A DNA stretch of 64,000 nucleotides from Mesorhizobium shangrilense (GCF_028826155.1 NZ_JAQGPN010000002.1:124001-188000), one strand, 5' to 3'. Shown: positions 28,008-36,425, counted from the first letter of the stretch. Translations and numbers: made by a program. Notes: generated from the sequence alone by a model not told the origin.

Positions 28008-28158
28008 GATCGCAGCCCTCATGCCATAGGGCTTTGCAAGGCGTTTCGCATTCGCCGCGGAGGGAACCTGACGACATGCATCCGCGAGTGTCACCGCCTG
28101 GAGGGACAACGAGAAGGAGCGCAACCCGCGCCCCTCAAGCCAAGCAAGGAAACCAGCC

Positions 28159-28269
28159 ATGAAATACCTGGATCAACTGCCCAATGAAATGTATGGCGCG
28201 CTGATGACGGTTTTCATCGTCATTACTAGCGCCTTTTTCTACATTTTCCTCACCAGCATCACCTATTGA
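28159..28269 (+). CDS. 36-aa single-span membrane peptide
   Basis: MKYLDQLPNEMYGALMTVFI then a hydrophobic run to TSITY. One membrane span of about 20 residues with an acidic N-terminal cap. An AAGGAA site stands 8 bases before the ATG. Function unknown; size and neighbourhood match the peptide at 27891. Confidence 0.55.
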   Translation: MKYLDQLPNEMYGALMTVFIVITSAFFYIFLTSITY

Positions 28270-28363
28270 CGGTTACCAGGAACGCGGCGCGGGGTTCGGT
28301 TGCCCACGAGATAATGACGAACGCCGCGCTGGCGCAAATACCCTCTGAGGCGCCTGCCGTCGA

Positions 28364-28825
28364 TTACGCGGGCCGCAGTTTGTCACCACCTAGCCGCCGA
28401 GCTTGGCTGTAGACGACGGAGCCCTTTCCGTCGCGCACCTCGACGGCAACGGCGCCATCATTGGTGTTCTTTTCGGGAAACGCTTCGATCGCGTGGTCCT
28501 TTGCGGACCGCTCAGTATCGAATGCCTCCCTGCCGAGTATCCCCGCCTTTGAATACCACGTGACACTGAACCCCATGATTTCCTCCATCGATTGTCGGCC
28601 GCGCTCGCGCTGCTGCCGCCTGCTGTTTCGCAACAGGGGTATCGAGCGATGAAGGTCATCCAAGCCAGACCTCAGACCTTTAAGATCAGTCCCTCCCGAG
28701 GCGTACAAGAACATTAGCCGGAGAGCGATGGTCTCACGATCTGCAGAGGTTGAAACGCCGTGGGCCCTGCAATACTCATTCAAAACCGTGGCGAACAGCT
28801 TGAGTTGATAGGGTTTGTAATCCAT
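28364..28825 (-). CDS. in-frame fusion of a small helical protein and a 70-aa protein
   Basis: 153 aa. The N-terminal 65 residues (YQLKLFATVLNEYCRAHGVSTSADRETIALRLMFLYASGG...LRSGLDDL) belong to the paralogous helical family also seen at 29110, 34761 and 35660. The C-terminal part, MGFSVTWYSKAGILGREAFDTERSAKDHAIEAF...VAVEVRDGKGSVVYSQ, is a separate small domain whose Met is preceded by its own GGAGGAA site, so it may also be translated alone. Start 28825 chosen for the GGGAGGAAGCG site. Confidence 0.6.
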   Translation of the reverse strand: MDYKPYQLKLFATVLNEYCRAHGVSTSADRETIALRLMFLYASGGTDLKGLRSGLDDLHRSIPLLRNSRRQQRERGRQSMEEIMGFSVTWYSKAGILGREAFDTERSAKDHAIEAFPEKNTNDGAVAVEVRDGKGSVVYSQARRLGGDKLRPA

Positions 28826-29109
28826 CGCTTCCTCCCAGGGTCGGGCGAAAGCGCGGATCGTCTCTTCCAAGCGCCCGTAGCCGTAGGAGATCGGGCGACC
28901 AGGCACCTTACGCCGAACGCCGCCCCACCGCACTAAGAAATGACGCAGGACGCGGGGTTTCTCACGGTTGGCCCCAGGCAACACGCCTGCTCGGCTCGGC
29001 CGGCAGGCCATTTTGGCGCAGTGGCTTGTCCTGCCTGGCCCTTCACCGCGGCAGGGCCGTGCGGTTGAACGCCGCCTTATGTTGACTTCACTCTACGGCA
29101 ACTCGTGCG

Positions 29110-29445
29110 CTACGACTGGACCGGTGAACGGGCGCGGCGACGGCAGCGGATCAAGCTGGCGCTGATCGTGCTCTCGGCGGCTCTTGCCGCAGGCATAGCC
29201 TGGATGCTGGAAGTGCGATCATTGCCTTGATCGCATCGCTCCGCCGCCCGGACGGATTGATCGGCGTCGTCCAGGCCGGCCCGGAGCACCTCGACAGTTG
29301 TCGCGCCACTGTCGAATAGGCCTATTAGGCGAAGCGCCACATCCTCGCGATCGTCGGCAGTGGTGACGCCTCTAGCCGCACAATACTCTTCGAGCACGGT
29401 TGACAGCATCTTTACCTGGTCAGGCTCATAGACGTTGGGAAACAT
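29110..29445 (-). CDS. small helical protein, DREDVALRLIGLFDSG family
   Basis: 111 aa. The first 65 residues (QVKMLSTVLEEYCAARGVTTADDREDVALRLIGLFDSGATTVEVLRAGLDDA) match the paralogues at 28364-28825, 34761-34967 and 35660-36031. The C-terminal 45 residues are not conserved and may be read past the original end. Unknown function; a DNA- or protein-binding helical bundle is only a guess. Confidence 0.6.
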   Translation of the reverse strand: MFPNVYEPDQVKMLSTVLEEYCAARGVTTADDREDVALRLIGLFDSGATTVEVLRAGLDDADQSVRAAERCDQGNDRTSSIQAMPAARAAESTISASLIRCRRRARSPVQS

Positions 29446-29516
29446 CCTATTCTACTCCGTACTGAACCGCGCTTCTTCTCCTCTGTGCGGTGCGAACTGC
29501 GCCTACCACCGATCGC

Positions 29517-29813
29517 TTAGCTCAGGGCGCCGGGGTCGCCATGGTTTCGGAGAGCAGATGCCAGCAGCAGGCTGATGGGCTCACTCGTCAGAATGCCGGC
29601 TTCTCGCGCGAAGTCGACAAAAGCCGAACGGGCGACCTGTGCATCGACTTCACCAGTGAGCGCCGCACGGCAGGCGCTTAGGGCGAGCTCGTGAGCGGGA
29701 CCGCGTTGACTCGTCGGCCAATCAGCGAGCAGGCCATAGGCCCGCGTGACGTTGCTGATGGAGCTGGGAAATCCGAGGCCGACGAGGATGGTCACGGGCT
29801 TGGTGAATTGCAT
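29517..29813 (-). CDS. DUF982 family protein 1
   Basis: 98 aa. F.KPVTILVGLG...ISNVTRAYGLLADWPTSQRGPAHELALSACRAALTGEVDAQVARSAFVDFAREAGIL matches the DUF982 pattern (WP...G..H..A...C..AL.G......AR.AF..AA.EAGI). Rhizobial family, function unknown. Start 29813 chosen because GGAGGAGCCG directly precedes that ATG; an ATG at 29825 overlaps the ribosome site. Paralogue at 44093-44350. Confidence 0.75.
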   Translation of the reverse strand: MQFTKPVTILVGLGFPSSISNVTRAYGLLADWPTSQRGPAHELALSACRAALTGEVDAQVARSAFVDFAREAGILTSEPISLLLASALRNHGDPGALS

Positions 29814-29951
29814 CGGCTCCTCCATTGCTACCGCCGCGCTACGGAACGGCGGACGACCAACAAAAAAGTCTGCAGGGAGAAAATTTAGGTAGAGAAAAAG
29901 GGCACTGCAAGAGGTGTCTCACACTCCGACGACCGTGATAACCGCGATTCA

Positions 29952-29981
29952 GAAAAAGGCCCGCCAGGCCAGAGGGCGGGC
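29952..29981 (-). terminator. rho-independent terminator (minus strand)
   Basis: Read on the minus strand: GCCCGCC-CTCTGGCCT-GGCGGGC followed by CTTTTT. Lies about 150 bases after the stop of the small minus-strand gene at 30132-30290. Confidence 0.7.
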
Positions 29982-30131
29982 AACGACGGGACATCTAGCC
30001 GCGAACGACTGATGCTCGTCGCTTGGACCATTGAAGCAGATCGCCCCATGTGTTGCAGTGTCATTTGTTAACGGGACGGTTCCGCCAGATGATCTCGACT
30101 GCCCCCGCGATTGAGGCCGCACGCCGCGCTG

Positions 30132-30290
30132 CTACAGGAATTCGTCGGCAGCTAGAGACGCCATGTCGACGTAGTGTGTTACGTCGCTCATAGCGCTGGT
30201 GCGGCAGATGATTCCGATCTCGCGTAGCATCTGCTCGACGTGGAGCGCCGCGGGCTTCTGTTCCTGGGACGCAAACTCAGCCTTCGGCAT
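30132..30290 (-). CDS. 52-aa hypothetical protein
   Basis: MPKAEFASQEQKPAALHVEQ...REIGIICRTSAMSDVTHYVDMASLAADEFL. Amphipathic helical composition, no membrane span, no family recognised. An AAAGGGGTGG site lies before the ATG and a minus-strand terminator follows at 29952-29981. Both support a real short transcript. Overlapping plus-strand frames at this place do not look like protein. Confidence 0.5.
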   Translation of the reverse strand: MPKAEFASQEQKPAALHVEQMLREIGIICRTSAMSDVTHYVDMASLAADEFL

Positions 30291-30471
30291 CGTGCCACCC
30301 CTTTCGATACGGGGAGGATGGACCGCAACGCGCAGTGCCGCAAGCTACGACAAAACACCAGTCCTTGCGGTTCGGTCCGGGCTATTTCTTACCACGGCCC
30401 TAGAGCTGACGACGCTGCCTGCTATGTGCAGCGAGTACAGACGGGTTGTTGGGGGAACCCCGGGGATTTCT

Positions 30472-30651
30472 ATGACGGACGGCGACAAAGGTGACCCGCC
30501 CTGGCGCTCTGCGCTGGTGGACCGCCTTGTGGCCGCAACCGGGATACCAGAGATACAAGCACGAGAGCTGATTGCCCTGCTGGGCACCAATTGGCCTTTC
30601 CCTTTTACGGGAGGCGCAGCTCATACAGCTTGGCCTCGCATAGGAAGGTTC
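30472..30651 (+). pseudogene. small conserved protein, frameshifted at the C-terminus
   Basis: MTDGDKGDPPWRSALVDRLVAATGIPEIQARELIALLGTNWP, then the present frame becomes FPFTGGAAHT while the neighbouring frame reads LLREAQLIQLGLA and stops at 30651. A short helical protein, perhaps DNA-binding; function unknown. A single-base indel around 30598 would restore it, so it may be a recent mutation. Start chosen at the ATG after a GGGG-rich site. Confidence 0.45.
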
Positions 30652-31257
30652 AGCCCAAAAGCCGGAGGCGGCTCTTGGTGATCAACATGATCGTGTTCCT
30701 TTCCGGATTTGGACGGCCGTGACCGTCACGGCCCTTGTAGGCGGGGCTGGACGGCCCTGACGCGCCCCGGATCCGCAGCCAGCGAAGGAGCCGCCCGCAG
30801 GCGTGCCGAGGACACGGGAGCGTGGCTGCGCCGGGAACCGGTTGATTTGGGGAAAAGCGGCAGGGCTAGCTTAGAGATCGGCCGTAAAAGGCGGTGATGC
30901 CGGGTTGCGGGTGGGCCGGCATACGGAAGGGGATCGGTGGAGGAAAAACCACGGGCGGCGTCGGGCGAAGCGGCGACGCGTCAACTGCGGGACGGGCTAT
31001 CGGACAAGACGGGGAGGAAGGGCGGAATCTTTTCGAACCGTTTTTCGCGCGCAGATACGAGAGGCGGGGGAAGCGGTACAGGAAGCGGGGATTCGGGGGC
31101 GACCAGTGACGCGGGTCGCGGCCGGGGAACGACTGCCGGTCACAGGCGTGCAAGGAGGAAGCCTTGTTTGGCGATCCTTTCGCCGATGCAGGGGATGAGG
31201 GCGCGGTGTCGCCGGGCCCGCCCCGGCGGCGATCGCACGGGGGCGTCGTCCGGGAGG
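30652..31257. other. GC-rich stretch without recognised gene
   Basis: Gly/Arg-rich translations in all frames and no family sequence. A short plus frame (LFGDPFADAGDEGAVSPGP...) could be the tail of a lost gene. Probably degraded DNA around the ParE remnant. Confidence 0.4.
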
Positions 31258-31410
31258 TCAGTGCAGATGGGCGCTGATGTTCATGCGCTGATGAAGGATG
31301 CGGATGACCTCGATCAGGCGGTGGTCCGCGATGCGGAAGAACAGGAAGTGCGCGCCGACGGCGTATTCAGGTAGCCGGCGCGGATGTCGTCGATGGGGCG
31401 GCCGCGAGCA
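31258..31410 (-). pseudogene. C-terminal remnant of a ParE-family toxin
   Basis: The minus strand encodes PEYAVGAHFLFFRIADHRLIEVIRILHQRMNISAHLH and a stop at 31258, the typical C-terminal third of ParE/RelE toxins (YRVGSHFLFFR...IEVIRILH..MD...HL). The preceding part is frameshifted (RGRPIDDIRAGY in the neighbouring frame), and no antitoxin gene is visible. Inactive toxin-antitoxin relic. Confidence 0.7.
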
Positions 31411-31499
31411 ACGAAAGGGGGCCGGACTCCCGACCCCTCACGCATGCTCCTACGCCGCCAGTTCATACGTGGTCGGCATAAGGCGCAAATTCAGGTGGC

Positions 31500-31709
31500 T
31501 TATGCCGCCGACAGGTTCGCCGCAGCACTCTTGCCGCTACGACGGTCCACTTCGAGGTCGAAGTTCACCTTCTGGCCTTCGAACAGGCTGCGCATACCTG
31601 CGCGCTCGACGGCGGTAACATGGACGAACACATCCGCGCCGCCGGCTTCTGGTTGGATAAATCCAAACCCCTTGGTGGAGTTGAAGAATTTCACGGTACC
31701 TGTAGTCAT
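31500..31709 (-). CDS. cspA: cold-shock protein (CspA family)
   Basis: 69 aa, single cold-shock domain with RNP1 KGFGFIQ and RNP2 VFVHVTAV, binding single-stranded RNA/DNA as an RNA chaperone. Begins [18 protein letters not shown]. Start 31709 is chosen by family length and an AAAGGAAAT site; the longer open frame is upstream leader. A long leader before the start (to about 31870) would fit cold-shock mRNA control, but no element was verified. Confidence 0.92.
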   Translation of the reverse strand: MTTGTVKFFNSTKGFGFIQPEAGGADVFVHVTAVERAGMRSLFEGQKVNFDLEVDRRSGKSAAANLSAA

Positions 31710-32328
31710 GACGATTTCCTTTCGAATCGACAGTCGCATTGCCCACACTGCTGGCGCAGCGCGGATACATCGATTTTGAAGGGAAGATCGGCAGAGCGCT
31801 TTTTGGCGCGGAGACAAGCTAAGCAGCAAGATCGACTGTGCGAACATAAGCGTCTTCTGGTCCGTGCACAATGCGCATTGTCGAATATTGCACCCACCCT
31901 AGGTATTTACCTGACTGTGCCACGTTGAAGGAAGGCCGCCAGCGCAGCAGCGACCTGATGAGATTTTGGATTTAGCGCAGAGCGACCAGGGTCATGGAAA
32001 ACATAGACGCACGAAACCCAGGAATTTCAACGTTGCTAACGTCGACGGCATCCTGAGAACTGGCTTTGTCGGGATTAGACGGTGGTCAAGTAACCGAATA
32101 GAGCGCTGCACCCGCAACGATACCTATCAACGCCCAAGTGTCGGGACGCTCGTTCAGCCGCGCCAAGTATTTCACAGCCGGCCCCTTCGCTCCAGCCCGG
32201 TTGCTCGCCACCGCACATCCAGAGCCGTTCACTCCCAGGAGTCGCCCGGCCGCAGCGCGCGTCCCGCCGTCCTTTGGCGCTCAAGAACATGGGGGGCGTC
32301 TCTCACCAAGTCGCCAAACCGCAACGCA
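31710..32328. other. no gene recognised
   Basis: Contains the probable cspA leader and promoter on the minus strand (31710-31920). The remainder shows no recognisable gene. Confidence 0.4.
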
Positions 32329-32496
32329 TCAGATTAGCCGGTTGTCCTCGGCAGTTTGTCGAGCGCGACGTCTCGTGCCATCGGTGTCGGCCTTCTTGTG
32401 CCTGTCCATGGCGGCCTGGCGGATCTGCTCGAAACGATTGTCTTCAGCTTGCCTCGTCTCGGGAGACCCGATCGGTGAGTTGGTAGATGATGTCAT
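32329..32496 (-). CDS. 55-aa conserved small protein (paralogue 2)
   Basis: MTSSTNSPIGSPETRQAEDN then RFEQIRQAA..RHKKADTDG and the TRRRARQTAEDNRLI tail. Same length as the protein at 7959-8126, with an almost identical C-terminal half. The start at 32496 is chosen to match the paralogue; the frame remains open further upstream without conservation. Charged, soluble, function unknown. Confidence 0.65.
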   Translation of the reverse strand: MTSSTNSPIGSPETRQAEDNRFEQIRQAAMDRHKKADTDGTRRRARQTAEDNRLI

Positions 32497-32950
32497 TTCG
32501 TCGAGGTCCTGTTCTGGCAAATTCTGACAACGATTGACTTGGCACACGCGCGGCGCTTCGGGGGGGGGGCGGCGTGGTCGCCTCGCCTTTGCTGGCGAGT
32601 CTGACTTCAAGCACCTTTCATGTGAATGGAGCCGTCACGCGCGACCGGGTCACGGCCGTCATAACCAAGCAGGTTGGCAATTCCAGTTTCCGCGCCCGCT
32701 TGAAAACACCTGGATCGCGTCATAGCGCATTTGACCCATGATGACTATATCGCCTGCACTTTTATCTTGACCTGCGGCAATTTTCAAAGAGTTGACTGCC
32801 CGGAATAATGCGAAAGATCTAGTATTTTTTGTTGAAACTCCAGCGATTTTTGCTCGGGGTTTCCCTCGGCAGGCGGCTACATATCTCCATTGTTTTTCGA
32901 ATGCCCGATATTTTCCTTGAATATTATCGCACCGAAGGCTATTGATGTCT
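32497..32950. other. no gene recognised
   Basis: Includes a poly-G tract near 32560-32570 and an AT-rich stretch (32735-32935) that probably holds the promoter of cassette B. No protein recognised. Confidence 0.4.
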
Positions 32951-32954
32951 CATC

Positions 32955-33115
32955 GTCTATTTGGCCGATTTGGCTTCGCGGTGTCAGAGGCTTCGACCCG
33001 CCATTCACTTCCGAATTTTCGACAGCGATTGTGTTGCGCGGATCCAGCGCGGCATGCCGCTCCGTTCGAACCGTGGGATAGACTCCGCCGCTGACCAGGG
33101 AGGTGCTGGCAGCAT
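32955..33115 (+). repeat. conserved leader sequence shared with cassette A
   Basis: Starts near ATTTGGCCGATTTGGCTTCG and continues with GGTGTCAGAGGCTTCGACCC. It matches the minus-strand stretch 5136-5330 at nucleotide level, and it ends before the first cassette gene as there. Short frames through it differ between copies. Possible promoter/leader or a decayed upstream gene. Confidence 0.6.
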
Positions 33116-33188
33116 CGGCAGCGCTCCGGTGGTTCGCGTGGGAACTATGCAGAAAGCGTCGTCGTGCGCTTCGGCGGAGAACCACCCC

Positions 33189-33452
33189 GTGACCAGTCGT
33201 ACCACGCAAACAGTCGTCCGCTTTTCGTTCCCTTTCTCGCTTCTCGGCCTTGGAGAGCCGCAGGCGGCTGGAGAATATCGCGTCGATCATGACGAGGAGT
33301 TGATCGAGGGGATTCCGGTGCTTGCCTGGCGGCGGGTTGGCACCTTCATCCACCTGCCCGCTATTGGCGCGCAAAGTTCGAAACAGCAGATGGTTCCGAT
33401 CGAACCGGCAGACCTCGAAGCCGCACTCAGAAACGACCAACAACAATCATGA
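33189..33452 (+). CDS. conserved small protein, TTQTVVRFSFPF (cassette B)
   Basis: 87 aa, paralogue of 4832-5095 with identical length: TSRTTQTVVRFSFPFSLLG...AGEYRVDHDEELIEGIPVLAWRRVGTFIHLPAIG...VPIEPADLEAAL. GTG start at 33189 chosen by alignment. First gene of a chain of overlapping small genes (33189-34705). Function unknown; no membrane span or catalytic motif visible. Confidence 0.7.
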   Translation: MTSRTTQTVVRFSFPFSLLGLGEPQAAGEYRVDHDEELIEGIPVLAWRRVGTFIHLPAIGAQSSKQQMVPIEPADLEAALRNDQQQS

Positions 33453-33769
33453 CCACCATAACCATGCAGCGCAATATTGGTGCAACTCGGCCCGACGCCG
33501 CAAGTCATCGCTTCTGTGTGGGGGATATCGTCCGCCTCAAAGGGGGGCGGGGAATGGCTTACCACACTGCGGACACTTACCGCGTTACCGGCAAGCTCCC
33601 GCCGCGGGAAGATTCACTGCAGTACCGTATTCGCAATGATGCCGAGCAGCACGAGCGCGTGACGACCGAAGACAGGCTGGAGCCTGTGCGCACGTCGTCG
33701 ACAAGTGAAACCACTCTCATCGAAAGGACGTTTGGCCATGGCCAAGGGACAGAAACGCAGCAATCGTGA
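33449..33769 (+). CDS. conserved small protein, YRVTGKLPPREDSLQYRIR (cassette B)
   Basis: 106 aa, paralogue of 4533-4835. Core: HRFCVGDIVRLKGG, YRVTGKLPPREDSLQYRIRNDAEQHERVTTEDRLEPV. ATG overlaps the previous stop (ATGA at 33449-33452). Its 3' end overlaps the next small gene by 32 bases, implying tight translational coupling. Unknown function. Confidence 0.7.
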   Translation: MTTITMQRNIGATRPDAASHRFCVGDIVRLKGGRGMAYHTADTYRVTGKLPPREDSLQYRIRNDAEQHERVTTEDRLEPVRTSSTSETTLIERTFGHGQGTETQQS

Positions 33770-33881
33770 GATTCGAAAGCCGAAGCAGGAGAAAGCGCCG
33801 CCAAAGAGTGAAAGCTCATTCGGCGATCAGCTCAACTCTGCCGCTAGCACCAACGTGCAGCGAGGCAAGGGCAAGAGCTGA
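33738..33881 (+). CDS. 47-aa basic protein MAKGQKRSNREIRKPKQ (cassette B)
   Basis: Lys/Arg-rich 47-aa protein (MAKGQKRSNREIRKPKQEKA...FGDQL...NVQRGKGKS), pI clearly high, likely nucleic-acid associated or disordered. Conserved position in cassette A, where the copy is frameshifted (4400-4542). Overlaps the end of the upstream gene in another frame. Confidence 0.65.
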   Translation: MAKGQKRSNREIRKPKQEKAPPKSESSFGDQLNSAASTNVQRGKGKS

Positions 33882-33929
33882 CCCCAAGCGCTGACAGTGA
33901 GAAAGTCTTGGAAGGCTGGGCAGATAGCG

Positions 33930-34442
33930 ATGAAGATCAAGGTCGAGTTCTACCGTACCCGGAGCGAGGATGATGCTCACGCGATCGTCGGCCGGGAGAC
34001 AGAGGAAGCGACTTATTTGGAAGATGTCATTCGCATTGCGCGGGCGCTGCCATTGAGCCTGAGCATGCCGCAACGTCCTGACCCCAGGACAATCACCGAT
34101 GCCGATGGCAACAATCCTTATTCGGTCCGATTCGACATGCCGAACCATCCGAACAAGGGCTTAGATTCGAAACAGACGACGCACCGAACACGCCCGCTCC
34201 GTCGCGGAGCAATCGGCGATCAGTTCGGGCGCCGAATCGGGACGGACCGTTCGTGGACCGTCTATCATGTCTTCACCGGCATTCCGGCGCGCATTGGTGG
34301 GTGCCCCTCGACGGGTCTGAACCGCTCCGATGCGACAAAACACATGATGTCTCTCAATATCCGCTATGAGCGACGCAGGCTAAGTTGGAGGCTGATGGGG
34401 TTCGGTGGGAATCCCGGTGACATTGATGGGGTTCGGCCATGA
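33930..34442 (+). CDS. fusion of two cassette proteins (cassette B)
   Basis: 170 aa. The N-terminal part (KIKVEFYRTRSEDDAHAIVGRETEEATYLEDV...MPQRPDPRTITD) equals the gene at 4122-4370. The C-terminal part (FGRRIGTDRSWTVYHVFTGIPARI...SLN) equals the gene at 3790-4125. In cassette A these are two overlapping genes; here an indel has removed the stop and the RWENEGGA segment, joining them. Start 33930 is chosen to match the paralogue. May be a functional fusion or a decayed pair. Confidence 0.6.
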   Translation: MKIKVEFYRTRSEDDAHAIVGRETEEATYLEDVIRIARALPLSLSMPQRPDPRTITDADGNNPYSVRFDMPNHPNKGLDSKQTTHRTRPLRRGAIGDQFGRRIGTDRSWTVYHVFTGIPARIGGCPSTGLNRSDATKHMMSLNIRYERRRLSWRLMGFGGNPGDIDGVRP

Positions 34443-34705
34443 CGCTGGAGTTTCCGAACCGATGCCGCAGCTTTGACGAGGGAAGGAACGCGGTGCGCTT
34501 TCTCGGATACGACGGTACGTTCGAGGTGCCTTTCTTCGTCGAGGTTTCAGCACTCTCAAAATCAGGCGAAGCGCTGGACGGTTCGGAGGCAACATTCCTG
34601 GCCGCGTTTGACGCCTCCCGCGGTTCGATCCACGACGTCGCGCGAAAGACGTATTTGCTTAGCCGGCGCAGATTTTACACTTTGACCGCTGCCGACTTCC
34701 GATGA
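34439..34705 (+). CDS. DUF1488 family protein (cassette B)
   Basis: 88 aa, paralogue of 3530-3802: LEFPNRCRSFDEGRNAVRF.GYDGTFEVPFFVEVSALSK...SIHDVARKTY..SRRRFYTLTAADFR. The ATG overlaps the upstream stop (ATGA). Function unknown. Last gene of the overlapping chain. Confidence 0.75.
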   Translation: MTLEFPNRCRSFDEGRNAVRFLGYDGTFEVPFFVEVSALSKSGEALDGSEATFLAAFDASRGSIHDVARKTYLLSRRRFYTLTAADFR

Positions 34706-34760
34706 CGGGGTGATGGCGATTTTTAGTGAACGATTAAGATCGTCGTCCAGAACGGAACGA

Positions 34761-34967
34761 ATGACGATGGAGGTTTGCGTGAACAACGACATTCCCCTTG
34801 AATTGTCGGAAATGCGTGAAGTCCTCGCTGCGGCCTGCCGTCGGCTTGGTATCAGGGAAGGCTCGCTCGAGCATGAGCGGATGGCCTACAGAATTCTGGA
34901 GCTTTTCGAAACCAGCAGCGACGTCACCGAAGTTCTCGCGGCTGCGTTGAAGGGTGCTGAACGCTAA
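34761..34967 (+). CDS. small helical protein related to DREDVALRL family
   Basis: About 68 aa: MTMEVCVNNDIPLELSEMRE, then LAAACRRLGIREGSLEHERMAYRILELFETSSDVTEVLAAAL. Same helix layout as the paralogues at 28364, 29110 and 35660 (about 20-residue helix, loop, R..A.RI..LF.....V..VL.A.L). Start at 34761 or 34767. Unknown function. Confidence 0.55.
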   Translation: MTMEVCVNNDIPLELSEMREVLAAACRRLGIREGSLEHERMAYRILELFETSSDVTEVLAAALKGAER

Positions 34968-35345
34968 CCTCGAAAGGGTACGGTCCCACGCTTCGCTTCA
35001 AGTTTTCCCGGCCGCGCAACAAGCGCGAACGAATTCGTCATGGGAGGTGTTCAACTCGCTGAAAACGACGTTGTCAGCAAGAAAGCCGGCTTTATGCTCA
35101 AACGGGGGGGCCTTGCTTGAAGGCGTTGATCGCCCATGCCCCCGCAGGATTACCCAGTCGTTCCACCGCGCGGTCATCGTCAGACAAAACTCAATCTGGC
35201 CCGATCAGCCGACGGAAAAGACACTTCGCGTCGCGGGAGCTTGGCAGCCGGCCGCCCGAAAGCGCGGAACGATTCGAGCCTCAGCGCGTTGGGTCTCACT
35301 CTTTCCTATGTTCTCAAGCGGCCAGGCCAGATCGGGTCTCAGGCG
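34968..35345. other. no gene recognised
   Basis: Leader of the response regulator gene; open frames here lack family sequence. Confidence 0.4.
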
Positions 35346-35711
35346 GTGAGTGCCCGGACTTCAGTCCTTGTCGTCGAAGATGAGCCCCTCCTTCGCTTCG
35401 ACCTTGTGGATCATCTGTCCGAAAAAGGTTTCGATGTACATGAGGCGTCCAACGCCGACGAAGCAATTGCCATCCTGGAAAACGTTCCACACATCCGGCT
35501 GCTGTTTACGGACGTCGATATGCCCGGCAGCATGGACGGACTGAAACTGTCGGCAGCCGTACGGGACCGGTGGCCGCCGATCAAGATCATCGTCACCTCC
35601 GGTCATGGGTTCGTCAGTCCGTCGGATCTTCCGGAGGGCGCGCGATTTTTCTCAAAACCCTACCGGCATGCAGATGTCGTGCACTCGATGCACGAACTCC
35701 TGGCCCGTTGA
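35346..35711 (+). CDS. single-domain response regulator
   Basis: 121-aa CheY-like receiver with all key residues: acidic pair in VVEDEPLLRFDL, phospho-acceptor Asp in FTDVDMPGSMDGL, Thr/Ser in IIVTSGHG and the conserved Lys in FFSKPYR. No output domain. GTG start at 35346 (VSARTSVLVVEDEP) fits the family. A possible partner of the histidine kinase at 9285-10733, though not adjacent. Intact paralogue of the broken gene at 10809. Confidence 0.85.
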   Translation: MSARTSVLVVEDEPLLRFDLVDHLSEKGFDVHEASNADEAIAILENVPHIRLLFTDVDMPGSMDGLKLSAAVRDRWPPIKIIVTSGHGFVSPSDLPEGARFFSKPYRHADVVHSMHELLAR

Positions 35712-36031
35712 CCCCGCAAAACGATGCGCAAAACGATGCTGCCCAAGCAACCGGCTGGAACGCTCCCCTGATCAACAGATGGAACCCACTCCTTGCGGTC
35801 CCTGTTTCTTTGCGGCTGGGGGCGGGCTGGTGTGGCTACCCGATCACCAGCCCGGTCAACTTCCCGCAGGCTGTCCAGAAGATCCTCTACGGCTGTCACT
35901 CCTGAGTCATACAGCTGAATTAGTCGAGCGGCGACCTCCTCGCGATCGTCGTTCCTCGTGATGCCTCGAGCTTGGCAGTGCTCGTCCAGCGCCTTGCGAA
36001 GGATCTTGAGCTCAGATGGCTGGAAAATCAT
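35660..36031 (-). CDS. small helical protein, DREEVAARLIQLYDSG family
   Basis: The first 65 residues (FQPSELKILRKALDEHCQARGITRNDDREEVAARLIQLYDSGVTAVEDLLDSLREVD) match the family at 29110 and 28364. The tail after about residue 75 is Arg-rich and overlaps the 3' end of the response regulator on the other strand, so the frame may extend past the real end. Unknown function. Confidence 0.55.
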   Translation of the reverse strand: MIFQPSELKILRKALDEHCQARGITRNDDREEVAARLIQLYDSGVTAVEDLLDSLREVDRAGDRVATPARPQPQRNRDRKEWVPSVDQGSVPAGCLGSIVLRIVLRGQRARSSCIECTTSACR

Positions 36032-36425
36032 CCAAAAAAGGCATCGCAACCCCCTAACGTTAGGGCGAAAGCACAGACGGTCCTATTTCGCCTCGACCCG
36101 AGAAGATCGGTATGCAGAGCACAATATCATAACGTTTATGGGTTTTGGGAGAGGGAAGGATCGTATGTTCTGGCACTTCTTGAGGCCCGCTCGCGCCGCT
36201 TCCGCAAAGCCCGCGGGCAGTGGCGAGGCAAGCGACAGTGGTTAGGCAAAGGGGGAGACCGTCCGCCGCCGCTCGGGTTACCCAAGCAAATGGTGCTATT
36301 TCCGCAATGACATTTGTTACGCACGTTCGGCAGGCAGAGTCGGTCCCCTGAATCGGACTTTGGACGGCAACGCGCCGGCACTTCTCGCCGCGCCGGGCGG
36401 CTGGTGCGCCGGATAGGGCTTGAAG

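Noticed and set aside
30937..31374. 145-codon plus-strand frame
   Set aside because: Gly/Arg/Ser-rich low-complexity translation that overlaps a recognisable ParE remnant on the other strand.
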